Shown: in pieces, positions 27,206-35,236 of the stretch
How positions within the stretch are numbered: the first letter of the stretch is position 1
How the letters are laid out: each line of letters begins with the position of its first letter
DNA from: Myxococcales bacterium
GTDB taxonomy: Bacteria; Myxococcota_A; Polyangia; Polyangiales; Ga0077539
NCBI GenBank assembly: GCA_030652255.1
Contig: JAUSAZ010000144.1
Coordinates: forward strand, 173,054-237,053
Direction of reading: 5' to 3'
Length of the DNA stretch: 64,000 nucleotides
The notes under the pieces: generated by a model
What the model saw: only the letters and a program-made list of their open reading frames with translations
What the model was told of the DNA's origin: nothing
Databases searched by the model: none
Made by a program: the position numbers and the translations under genes

Positions 27206-28600
27206 TCAGGTCTTGCGGCCTGGCATCATGGGCGGCGGCATCGACGGGGGCATCGAGTCGCGCTCGTACTTGCCGAGCCGGGCGTCGACCTGCCGGAACC
27301 GCTCGGCCAGCGTGCGCACGAATTCGCCCGTGTAGGAGTAGAGCCCGATCTGCTCCATGAGGAGTTCGCGGGTCACGCGCATCACCGTGAGCGCGTCGAG
27401 CGCGTCGACGCTCGCCGTGCGCGGCTTCTCGGTGAACACCGCGGTCTCGCCGAACACCTCGCCGGGCCCCATCTCGCGCAGCGTGACCCGGCGGCCGTCG
27501 ACCTCCTTGAAGACCTCGCAGCGCCCCGCGACGATGATGTACGCCGCCTCGCCGGTGTCGCCCTCGGTCACCACCCTCGCGCCCGCCGCGAAGTGCTCGC
27601 GGGGAAACCGGTCGATGCCGCGCAGGTGGCGCTCGAGCTCCGTGCGGAAGTCCACCACCCGCTGGTACCGGTCGTTCTGTAGCCCGGAGAGGGCCTTCAT
27701 CGCCGTGCGGCAGAGGCCCTCCGGCAGCTCGAGGTGGGGCACCCGCTCGCCCGGCGCCACGACCTTCCCGCTCGCCGCCTCCCACACCACCGCCATCAAG
27801 CTGTCGCCAGGGTGCGGCGCCTTGCCCGTGAGCATCTCGTAGAGCACCGCGCCCAGGAGGTACACGTCCGTGCGCTCGTCGATGGCGTCGTGCAGCCCGA
27901 TCGCCTGCTCCGGGGCCATGTACGCCGGGGTGCCGTAGATGTGGGCGCGCGGCGAAGCCTCGCTCGGGTCGGCCAGGAGCTCGGGCGGCTGCACGTCGTC
28001 GCGCCCGAAGGCCGCGGGGTTGATCACCCGCGCGACGCCCCAGTCCATCAGGTAGACCTGCCCGAACTCGCCCACCATGATGTTCTCGGGCTTGATGTCG
28101 CAGTGCACCACGCCGCGCGAGTGCGCGAAGGCCACCGCGTCGCACACCTTGAGCAGCACCTGCACCAGGCCGTCGAGGCGCCCGGAGGGCCACGGCAGCC
28201 CCGCCTCGTCGAGGATCTCCGCCCGCAGCGTGCGCCCCTCCACCAGCTTCATCGAGAAGCAGGGCAGTCCGTCGGCGCCCTCCCCGAGCAGGTGCACCGG
28301 GACGATGTTGGGGTGCTCCAGGGCGCCGGTGATCTGCGCCTCCAGCACGAAGCGCCGCACGAGGTCGGGCCGGTCGCTGATGGCGTCGTGCAGCCGCTTC
28401 ACCGCGACGTGCCGCCCGAGCCGACGGTCGAGCGCGCGGCGCACGGCGCCCATGCCCCCGCGCGCGACGAGCCCGACGTCGGTGTACGGGTCGCAGAGAC
28501 CGGGGGAGAGCGAGCTCGGGTCCTCGTGCTCGTCGATCGCCGACGCCTGCGCCATCGTGGTCATCGACTCGACGCCGTTCTCTTCCCGCAGGGCACCCAT
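27206..28600 (-). CDS. Ser/Thr protein kinase fused to a cyclic-nucleotide-binding domain
   Basis: 464 residues. The kinase domain (about 35-300) has the glycine loop ARGGMGAVRRA and invariant Lys in HVAVKRL. The catalytic loop is HCDIKPEN (the usual R of HRD is C) and the Mg loop is DWG instead of DFG. The activation segment has YGTPAYMAPEQAIG. The C-terminal cNMP/CRP-type domain (about 315-430) has FGETAVFTEKPRTASV, resembling the phosphate-binding cassette with its PRTAS Arg. A Met/Pro-rich tail ends the protein (DSMPPSMPPPMMPGRKT). No membrane segment is present. Loss of the HRD Arg suggests activation-loop-independent activity. The ATG at 28600 follows a TACTCT box by ten bases. Confidence 0.88.
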   Translation of the reverse strand: MGALREENGVESMTTMAQASAIDEHEDPSSLSPGLCDPYTDVGLVARGGMGAVRRALDRRLGRHVAVKRLHDAISDRPDLVRRFVLEAQITGALEHPNIVPVHLLGEGADGLPCFSMKLVEGRTLRAEILDEAGLPWPSGRLDGLVQVLLKVCDAVAFAHSRGVVHCDIKPENIMVGEFGQVYLMDWGVARVINPAAFGRDDVQPPELLADPSEASPRAHIYGTPAYMAPEQAIGLHDAIDERTDVYLLGAVLYEMLTGKAPHPGDSLMAVVWEAASGKVVAPGERVPHLELPEGLCRTAMKALSGLQNDRYQRVVDFRTELERHLRGIDRFPREHFAAGARVVTEGDTGEAAYIIVAGRCEVFKEVDGRRVTLREMGPGEVFGETAVFTEKPRTASVDALDALTVMRVTRELLMEQIGLYSYTGEFVRTLAERFRQVDARLGKYERDSMPPSMPPPMMPGRKT

Positions 28601-28610
28601 GACGAGCGTG

Positions 28611-28616
28611 AGAGTA
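28611..28616 (-). promoter_or_regulatory. Putative -10 box (TACTCT) of the kinase-cNMP gene
   Basis: Minus-strand TACTCT ends ten bases before the ATG at 28600. No Shine-Dalgarno is present. It is a member of the TANNNT class. Confidence 0.35.
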
Positions 28617-28649
28617 CGACGATCCGGGAAAGACGGTCCAGGTTCGAGG

Positions 28650-29153
28650 CTACGCCTCCGGCATCACCGTGGCCCCGCCGCGCAGCGTGATGAGCAGCGC
28701 CTCGGCGTCGACCCGGTTCTCCGCCGACGGCCGCCCCTTCAGGAACCTCTCCAGGTACTCCATCGCCGCCGCCTTGCGGCCCGTCTCGGCGTTGGCGATG
28801 CCCAGCAGGTGCAGCGCGTCATCGTCGTCGGCGCTGATCTCCAGCGCCCGCTCGCCCGCGTCGATGGCCTCCTCGAAGCGCCCCAGCTCGTACAGGCACC
28901 AGCCCCGGTACACCTGCGCCCCGAGGTGCCCCGGGTCGCGGTGCGCCGCCTCGCCGAAGGCCGCCAGCGCGGCGCCCGCCTTGTCGCGCCGCATGAACGC
29001 CAGGCCCAGGTAGTAGTGCGCGTGCACGTTGCCCGCGTCGGCCAGCAGCACCGCCCGCAGCGCCTCTACGGCGCCGTCGACGTCGTCCTCGTGCAGCAGC
29101 TCGATCGCCTCCTCCACCGCGGCCCAGCGTTCTCCGTCCGTACGTTCGCTCAT
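28650..29153 (-). CDS. Tetratricopeptide repeat protein
   Basis: 167 residues, soluble, no signal peptide. Four TPR-like helix pairs are visible: DVDGAVEALRAVLLADAGNV, AHYYLGLAFMRRDKAGAALA, AQVYRGWCLYELGRFEEAID and ALHLLGIANAETGRKAAAM. It is probably a scaffold or adaptor. It sits 49 bases upstream of the kinase gene and 22 bases downstream of the sigma-54 regulator, all on one strand, so it may be co-transcribed with signalling partners. Confidence 0.85.
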   Translation of the reverse strand: MSERTDGERWAAVEEAIELLHEDDVDGAVEALRAVLLADAGNVHAHYYLGLAFMRRDKAGAALAAFGEAAHRDPGHLGAQVYRGWCLYELGRFEEAIDAGERALEISADDDDALHLLGIANAETGRKAAAMEYLERFLKGRPSAENRVDAEALLITLRGGATVMPEA

Positions 29154-29175
29154 CGCGCTCCCCTCGATCTTCCGC

Positions 29176-30579
29176 TCAGGTGACCTTGCGGTCGTCGTCG
29201 TCGTCCGCGGTCTGCGCCTCGCCCAGCCATCGCTGGATGGTGCGCCGGTCGACGCCCAGCAGCCGCGCGGTGCGCTTCTTGTTGTTGCCCGTGCGCTCCA
29301 GCACCCGGTGCACGTAGGCCATCGTCAGCTCGTCGAGGGTCATCTCCCGCTCCGCCGCCGCGGCGAGGATGTCCACCGGCGCGGGGTGCTGCAGCGACGC
29401 CGGGAGGTCCTCCGGCGCGATCCACTGCTCGCGCGCCATGGCCACCGCGCGCTCGACGGCGTTCTCCAGCTCGCGCACGTTGCCGGGCCAGTGGTAGGCC
29501 TCCATCTTCCGCAGCGCCGCCCCGGAGAAGCCCTTCACCGCGCTGCCCGATCGCGCCGCCACCCGCTTCAGGAAGTGCTCGGCCAGCGGCACCACGTCCT
29601 CCGGTCGGTCGCGCAGCGCGGGCACCCCCACCTCGATCACCGCCAGGCGATAGAACAGGTCCTCCCGGAAGCGGCCCTCGCGCACGGCCACGCGCAGGTC
29701 GCGGTGCGTCGCGGCCACCACCCGGGCGTCGATGGGCTCCGCCTTCGTCGACCCCAGCGGACGCACCTCGCGCTCCTGGATCACCCGCAGGAGCTTCGCC
29801 TGCAGCGCCAGCGGCAGGTCGCCGATCTCGTCGAGGAAGATGGTCCCCCCTTGCGCCTCGCGGAAGAGCCCCGGCCGGTCGACCCGCGCGTCGGTGAAGG
29901 CCCCCTTTCGCACCCCGAAGAGCTCGCTCTCCAGCAGCGTGTCGGGGATCGCCGCGCAGTTGATCGGCACGAAGGGCCCCGCCGCCCGCTTGCTCTCGGC
30001 GTGCAGCGCCCGCGCGACCAGCTCCTTGCCGCTGCCGCTCGGCCCGGTCACCAGCACCGTCGCGCCGCTGTCGGCCACGCGCTTCACCAGGTCCGAGATC
30101 TCCGCCAGCGCCGTGCTCCGGCCCACCAGGCCGCCCACGTGGAAGGGCCCGCCGAGCTCGCCGCGCAGGCGCTTCACCTCCGAGCGCAGCGCCGTCGCCT
30201 CCAGCGCCCGGTCGACCGCCACCCGCAGCGTCTGCGGCTCGAAGGGCTTGGTCACGAAGTCGTACGCCCCCAGCTTGAGCGCCCGCACCGCGGTCTCGAT
30301 GCTCCCGAAGGCCGTGATCGCGATGACCGACACCCGCGGGTCGAAGGCCCGCACGCGCTCGATGAGCTCGAAGCCGTCCATCCCCGCCATGTTCATGTCG
30401 GTGATCACCAGGTCCGGCGCGCGCTCCTCGACCGCCGCCATCGCCGACGTCGCGTCGAGGAAGGTCGTCACCTGGTGCCCCGCCGCCGCGAGCAGCTCGT
30501 GGAGGAAGGCCGCCAGGTCTTCGTCGTCGTCGACCACGAAGAGTCTCCCCCGCCCAGGCTTCATCATCGCCGTCGACAT
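29176..30579 (-). CDS. Sigma-54-dependent response regulator (NtrC/ZraR family)
   Basis: 467 residues in three domains. The receiver (about 12-125) has the DDD pocket, phospho-acceptor D61 in LVITDMNM, and the conserved Lys in VTKPFEP. The AAA+ core (about 145-380) has Walker A GPSGSGKE, Walker B GGTIFLDEIGDLP and the RFREDLFYRL and WPGNVRELEN sequences. The C-terminal Fis-type HTH contains NKKRTARLLGVDRRTIQRWL. The sigma-54 contact loop reads GAFTDA instead of GAFTGA. GGAGGATCAG precedes the ATG at 30579 as a Shine-Dalgarno. The cognate sensor kinase lies 17 bases upstream. Targets are unknown. Confidence 0.93.
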   Translation of the reverse strand: MSTAMMKPGRGRLFVVDDDEDLAAFLHELLAAAGHQVTTFLDATSAMAAVEERAPDLVITDMNMAGMDGFELIERVRAFDPRVSVIAITAFGSIETAVRALKLGAYDFVTKPFEPQTLRVAVDRALEATALRSEVKRLRGELGGPFHVGGLVGRSTALAEISDLVKRVADSGATVLVTGPSGSGKELVARALHAESKRAAGPFVPINCAAIPDTLLESELFGVRKGAFTDARVDRPGLFREAQGGTIFLDEIGDLPLALQAKLLRVIQEREVRPLGSTKAEPIDARVVAATHRDLRVAVREGRFREDLFYRLAVIEVGVPALRDRPEDVVPLAEHFLKRVAARSGSAVKGFSGAALRKMEAYHWPGNVRELENAVERAVAMAREQWIAPEDLPASLQHPAPVDILAAAAEREMTLDELTMAYVHRVLERTGNNKKRTARLLGVDRRTIQRWLGEAQTADDDDDRKVT

Positions 30580-30596
30580 CTGATCCTCCGTGTCCC

Positions 30597-32066
30597 TCAG
30601 GCCTCGGCCGCGGGCAACCATACCGTGAAGACCGCGCCGGGCAGGTCGCTCCCGGCGGCGCCCTGGTCGACCACCACCCGCCCGCCGAGCTCCTTCACGA
30701 GGCCCGCCACGACGGCCAGCCCGAGGCCCGTCCCGCCGCTCCCAAGGCGCGTCGAGAAGAAGGGGTCGAATACCTTGCCCCGTATCGCCTCGGCCACGCC
30801 GGGGCCCCCGTCGCGCACCGTCGCCCGCACCATCGCCCGGCCGCCCTCGTCGACGCGCGCGACGGCGACCTCGAGCCGCCCGCCCCCCGGCTGCGCCTGC
30901 ACCCCGTTGAGGCACAGGTTGAAGAGCACCTGGAACATCCGGTCGTGCGGGGCCTCGACCACCAGGCGATCGCCCGCGGCGACGTCGAGCGTGGCCCGCA
31001 CCTTCGCCCGGCGGCACTCGTGCCCGATGAACCCGACCACCTCCCGGGCCACCACCCCGAGGTCGCTCCGGTCGGCCACCCCCGTCGGAGAGGGCCGCGC
31101 CAGCGACAGGAACTGCGACATCACCTTCGTGATGCGCTCGCACTGCGTCGCGATGCTCTGGAGGCTCGCGCGCAGGTCGTCGGGCACGTCTTCGCGCTCG
31201 GCCGCCACCCGCGCCCGCCCGAGGATGACGTTGAGCGGCGACCCGATCTCGTGCCCAAGCGTCGCCGCCACCTGCCCGGCGACCGCGAGCATCTGCGCCC
31301 GATGCATCTCGACCTCCAGCGCCGCCCGCGCGGTCTCCTCGTCGGAGAGCCGCTCGCGCGCGCTCTTCAGCGATCGGGTGAGCGCGTTGAAGGCGTCGCC
31401 CAGCCGGCGCAGCTCGTCGCTGCCGGTGGACACCACCGTCTCCAGGTCGCCCGCCGCCACCCGCGTCACGCCGTCGATGAGCTGCTCCACCGGCTCGGTC
31501 ATGGCGCGCGCGAGCCGCGCCGCGAGCAGCGCCATCACCGCGGTGAGCACCCCCGCCACCGCCGCCAGCTGCAGCCCCCACGCCCGCAGCGCGCCGCGCA
31601 GGTACGCGAGGTCGCGGATGACCACCACGGCGCCCACCAGCGTCGCCCGCGAAGGGCGCACCATCTCGACCCGCACGAGGGCCTCGTGCTCCCCGAGCGC
31701 GCGCAGCTCGCGCTGGTCGCCGTGCTCCCGAAACGCCTCCCGCACGATGGGGTCGAGCTCGCCGCGGTGCGAGAGCGCCACGCGCGAGCCGCCGATCCAG
31801 CGCCCGTCGGGGCCGTAGATGCCGATGCCGAGCACCCGGGTGTCGCGGGTGAGCCGCTCGGCGAGCGCGTGGAGCTCGGCGCCGCCGACGTCCGCCGGCA
31901 GCGCGGTGACGGCCTCGGCGAGCAGCGTGGCCGCCTCGTGGACCTCGGTCTCCGCCTCGGCGCGCATCTCCTCGCGGTGGAAGCGCGCCCCGAGGACACC
32001 GTAGACGCCGAGGCACACCACCACCGGGGCGGTGAGCATCAACCAGTAGCGATCGATGAGGCGCAT
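30597..32066 (-). CDS. Membrane sensor histidine kinase
   Basis: 489 residues. TM1 (about 8-27), a periplasmic sensor (about 28-165), TM2 (about 166-187) and a HAMP linker (MTEPVEQLIDGVTRVAAGDL) are followed by HisKA with the phospho-acceptor in LGHEIGSPLNVIL. The HATPase_c domain has the N box (NLCLNGVQAQ), G1 (VRDGGPGV) and G2 (GTGLGLAVV). The HEIGSPL box matches NtrB-like kinases paired with sigma-54 regulators. It is the first gene of the two-component pair. The start has a TATTCC element five bases upstream and no Shine-Dalgarno. Confidence 0.93.
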   Translation of the reverse strand: MRLIDRYWLMLTAPVVVCLGVYGVLGARFHREEMRAEAETEVHEAATLLAEAVTALPADVGGAELHALAERLTRDTRVLGIGIYGPDGRWIGGSRVALSHRGELDPIVREAFREHGDQRELRALGEHEALVRVEMVRPSRATLVGAVVVIRDLAYLRGALRAWGLQLAAVAGVLTAVMALLAARLARAMTEPVEQLIDGVTRVAAGDLETVVSTGSDELRRLGDAFNALTRSLKSARERLSDEETARAALEVEMHRAQMLAVAGQVAATLGHEIGSPLNVILGRARVAAEREDVPDDLRASLQSIATQCERITKVMSQFLSLARPSPTGVADRSDLGVVAREVVGFIGHECRRAKVRATLDVAAGDRLVVEAPHDRMFQVLFNLCLNGVQAQPGGGRLEVAVARVDEGGRAMVRATVRDGGPGVAEAIRGKVFDPFFSTRLGSGGTGLGLAVVAGLVKELGGRVVVDQGAAGSDLPGAVFTVWLPAAEA

Positions 32067-32120
32067 GAGGGGGAATACCGGGGAGGGTCATAGGCCTCCC
32101 CGGGGCGGGAGGCGAGCGCG

Positions 32121-33704
32121 TCAGCGGTGGACGCGGAGGACGTAGCGCAGCCGCACCTGGCTCTCCTTGTAGAGCAGGTACTCCGACTGCGTGAACGAGC
32201 TCTTGGAGTGCGCCGGCACCTTGATGGGCTTGCCCTGCGGCACGATGACCTTCTTGCCGTCGATGGTGATGGTGATGTCGTGCTGCGGGTCGGGCTCGGT
32301 GTGGCCGCGCGCGACGATGCAGTCGAAGCCCTTCGGGGCCTCCTTCAGCGACGAGTCATCCTTGAGGATGGAGTGCTCCTTGCCGAGCGCCGCCTCCGCC
32401 AGGAACATCACGCCCGTGGTGCCCGCCCAGCCCACGTAGTTGACCGACTTGCCGTTCTCCGACGCGAGGTAGATCCCCTTGCCGACGCGCCCGCCGGAGT
32501 GCGGCATGATGCGCAGACCGGACCCGAGGATGGCCGCCACGACGGCGACGTTGGTGCCGTGCCAGAGCAGCTTGCGCTCGGCGATGGGGTCGTGGGCCTT
32601 GAAGCGGTCGGCCTCGCCGTGGCGGTTGAGGCGGAACACGTCGACCAGCTTGAGGTTGTAGTAGCTGGCCCCGGTGGCCTGCAGGTACTTCTGGATCCAG
32701 CCGTACTCCTCGGAGGTCGGGTCGATGAACTCCAGGTCGGCCTTGATCTTCTTGTAGTTCTCGTCGGCGGGGTGCGGCTCGGCCTCGGGCTCGGGCCCCG
32801 CCGCGACACTCTTCTCCATCGTGAGCGCGATCTCGATGTCGTTGAGCACGTTGAGCATGTCCACCTTCTTGTGGAGCAGCTCGGGGGTGTTGATGGGCGG
32901 CGGCACGCGCCGGCCGAAGCTGTGCGGGATGAGCGTGTAGAACTTCGACGAGATCGTGTTGATCTGGTTGGCGTTGCCGCTGTTGATCGCCTGCTCGAGC
33001 TCCTCGAGGACGTCGTAGCCCTTCTTCACCTGCGACTTGGTGATCTGCCCGAGGGGCATCTTCTTCACGTCGATGTCGAAGGACGCCATCGCGCCCTTGA
33101 ACATGTCCTGGTCGAAGATGAGCTTCATGAAGTTCTGCACCGAGGGGTGCAGGGCGCTCGGGAGCACCTTCTTGATCACCTTCGGCTGCAGCGCCGCGGC
33201 GGCCTTGTCGATGGCCTTGAGCTTCTCCTCGACCTCCGCGGCCTTCGAGCTGTCCGCCGAGCGCTCGATCTCGATGAGCGCGTACTTGCCCGCCTTGGCG
33301 ACGAAGTTCTTGCGGTTCTCCCAGCTGTTGCCCGACTTGTCCTTGAACTTCGACTGGTAGTCCGCGATCGCGCTCTCGACCTTCGGATACGGCCCCTTGA
33401 GCGCCGTCTGCCCGGTCTCGCCGACGCGTCCCCAGCGGTTCCACGCGTAGAACTTCCCGCCCGACTCCAGCACCTGGATGACGTAGAACTTGTTGTTGTT
33501 CGCCCCGATGTTGGTCTGGTTGAGCATGCAGTCGTAGTCCTCGTGGACCTTCGCCGTGCTCTTGAGCGGACAGTTGCCGTCGACCGGGATGTTGAACGAC
33601 CCCGCCGCTGTCGGCGCCGCTGCGGTCGCCGCTGCGGTCGCCCCCGTTGCGGTCGCCGCCGTCGCCGCCGCGCCCGTCGTGCCCGTCGTCTTCGCCTTCG
33701 CCAT
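32121..33704 (-). CDS. PARP1-like poly/mono(ADP-ribose) polymerase (WGR-PRD-catalytic)
   Basis: 527 residues. The N-terminus (about 1-35) is an Ala/Thr low-complexity tail coded by imperfect repeats. A WGR domain follows (about 55-150, WNRWGRVGETG with WGR at 91-93). Next come the helical PARP regulatory domain (about 185-310, KSQVKKGYDVLEELEQAI, FYTLIPHSFGRR) and the ART catalytic domain (about 325-527). The H-Y-E triad of true PARPs is present: H382 in LLWHGTN, Y412 in GKGIYLAS and E508 in QSEYLLY. It therefore has the residues for NAD+-dependent poly(ADP-ribosyl)ation and is not a mono-ART. Zinc fingers and BRCT are missing. An AGGAAAGGCGAG sequence acts as the Shine-Dalgarno. DNA-break sensing through WGR is inferred. 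Confidence 0.92.
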   Translation of the reverse strand: MAKAKTTGTTGAAATAATATGATAAATAAAPTAAGSFNIPVDGNCPLKSTAKVHEDYDCMLNQTNIGANNNKFYVIQVLESGGKFYAWNRWGRVGETGQTALKGPYPKVESAIADYQSKFKDKSGNSWENRKNFVAKAGKYALIEIERSADSSKAAEVEEKLKAIDKAAAALQPKVIKKVLPSALHPSVQNFMKLIFDQDMFKGAMASFDIDVKKMPLGQITKSQVKKGYDVLEELEQAINSGNANQINTISSKFYTLIPHSFGRRVPPPINTPELLHKKVDMLNVLNDIEIALTMEKSVAAGPEPEAEPHPADENYKKIKADLEFIDPTSEEYGWIQKYLQATGASYYNLKLVDVFRLNRHGEADRFKAHDPIAERKLLWHGTNVAVVAAILGSGLRIMPHSGGRVGKGIYLASENGKSVNYVGWAGTTGVMFLAEAALGKEHSILKDDSSLKEAPKGFDCIVARGHTEPDPQHDITITIDGKKVIVPQGKPIKVPAHSKSSFTQSEYLLYKESQVRLRYVLRVHR

Positions 33705-33749
33705 GGACTCGCCTTTCCTCCTGCGCGACCCGTCCGTCGCGGCGCGCGT

Positions 33750-33757
33750 TTGTACAA
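33750..33757. promoter_or_regulatory. Palindrome TTGTACAA upstream of the PARP gene
   Basis: TTGTACAA sits in the 80-base gap between the beta-helix gene and the PARP gene, within near-symmetric flanks (GCG on one side, CGC on the other, one base off perfect). It stands out in very GC-rich DNA and could be an operator. It does not match a LexA box known to me. Confidence 0.25.
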
Positions 33758-33784
33758 CGCCCGGGCCCCCCGGCGAAACCCGTC

Positions 33785-35236
33785 TTATCCCTGGCGCCTC
33801 GCCGCCGAGACATACCAGGCCATCAGCGCCAGCCAGAGCGCGGCCCCCGCGGCCGGCCACGCCACCTGCTGTAGCGTCCCCGGCCCTGCGACGGGCGACA
33901 CCACCGGCGCCGACACCGCCGCGCCCGCGTCGCCCGTCTCCACCACCGGCTGCGGCTCCGCGGCGGGCGCTACGGTCTGCGCCGGGGCCGGGGCCGCCGC
34001 GGACACCAGCGCCGTCTCCCCGCCGTCGCAGCCCTGCGCGCACCGTGCCCCGTCGCCCTCGACCACCCCGCAGCGATCGCCCGCCGAGCCCCAGCGCGCG
34101 AAGGGCCCCGCCACGCTGAGGTCGGCGCGGCGATTACCGCACAGGGTATTCGACCGGAGCGCCGCGGTGACGCAGCGCCCGCCGCGCCCGTAGCCCTCCC
34201 GCGCCGCCGCCCGGCAGGCCTCGGAGAAGGCCACGACCTCGTCGGGCGTCGCCACCGAGCGGTCGGTGACCAGCTCGCGCGCGCCCTGTCGGCGCTTCCA
34301 GACCTCCGCGCTCGCCGGGCACGCGTAGTTGGGCACGCAGCCGGGGATGCCCAGCGCGTCGACCACCTCCGGGCCGCAGTGCCGCACGTGCCCGTCGAAG
34401 CGCGCCTGCTCCGCGCCGCCGTCGCCGCCGCCCGCCCGCGCCCGGATGAGCGCGCCGCGCGCCCGCTCCTGCGGGAGCCACGACTCGTGCACGGTGCACC
34501 CGCCGCAGCCCGACGAGTACAGCAGCAGCGTCCCCGCGGGGGTGCCCGCCGGGGCCGGCGCGCAGGAGCACTCGTCCCACGCCCCGGCGCGGTCACCCGC
34601 CCCCTGCGCGCGCACCTCGCCGAGCAGCACCCCCACCTCGTTGCCCAGCACCGTGTTGGCGGTGAGCACCGGCATCGCGTCGCACGCGGCCACGCCCACG
34701 GACCCGCCCTCCACCCTCGATCGCGCGATCACCACCCCGGGGCTCGCCAGCGCCATCGGCCCGGCGCACCGCCCGGCGTCGTCGGCGCCCATCGAGACGC
34801 CCACGCGGTTTCGCGCCAGCGTCGCGCGCAGCACCCGCACGTGCCGCGACCCCTCGATGCGAACGCCCACCCGCGCGTCGCTCACCGCGGCGTTGAGCAG
34901 CGTCACCGCGCGGGCGCCCGCTACGCGAAACCCGACGCCGCCCTCCTGCGCCCGCACGTTGCGCACGACGACGTCCTCGCCCGCGACCTCGACGCCCACC
35001 GCGGCGCCGCGCACCGTGTGGCCGTGCCCGTCGAGGGTCGCCCCGCGGCCGGCCACCCGGATGCAGGTTCCCGCGCGCGACCCGTCGACGTCGCCGCGCA
35101 GCTCGACGAAGGCGTGGTCGCCCGCGAGCGCGGCGGTGCACGCCTCGCAGGTGACGCACGCCACCCCGGCCTGCTGCGCGGCGGCGGCAGCGGGGAGCGC
35201 CAGCAGCGCCAGCGCCCACGACCAGCGCACCCTCAC
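33785..35236 (-). CDS. Secreted right-handed beta-helix protein with C-terminal membrane anchor
   Basis: 483 residues. The GTG start at 35236 overlaps the purD stop (GTGA). A signal peptide ends at AAAAAQQ and is followed by a Cys-rich start (ACVTCEACT). Residues about 45-200 are beta-helix coils: IRVAGRGATLDGHGHTVRG, VGVEVAGEDVVVRNVRA and VGVRIEGSRHVRVLRATLARN, as in NosD/pectate-lyase-like folds. Paired Cys continue in the second half. A Pro/Ala linker (about 430-455) and one TM with a short basic tail end the protein. No catalytic residues can be assigned. Carbohydrate binding is possible. Confidence 0.65.
   Translation of the reverse strand: MRVRWSWALALLALPAAAAAQQAGVACVTCEACTAALAGDHAFVELRGDVDGSRAGTCIRVAGRGATLDGHGHTVRGAAVGVEVAGEDVVVRNVRAQEGGVGFRVAGARAVTLLNAAVSDARVGVRIEGSRHVRVLRATLARNRVGVSMGADDAGRCAGPMALASPGVVIARSRVEGGSVGVAACDAMPVLTANTVLGNEVGVLLGEVRAQGAGDRAGAWDECSCAPAPAGTPAGTLLLYSSGCGGCTVHESWLPQERARGALIRARAGGGDGGAEQARFDGHVRHCGPEVVDALGIPGCVPNYACPASAEVWKRRQGARELVTDRSVATPDEVVAFSEACRAAAREGYGRGGRCVTAALRSNTLCGNRRADLSVAGPFARWGSAGDRCGVVEGDGARCAQGCDGGETALVSAAAPAPAQTVAPAAEPQPVVETGDAGAAVSAPVVSPVAGPGTLQQVAWPAAGAALWLALMAWYVSAARRQG

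Noticed and set aside
28626..28680. A tRNA T-arm-like GGTTCGAG
   Set aside because: No acceptor stem, anticodon arm or CCA-compatible end can be fitted, and it runs into the end of the TPR gene.
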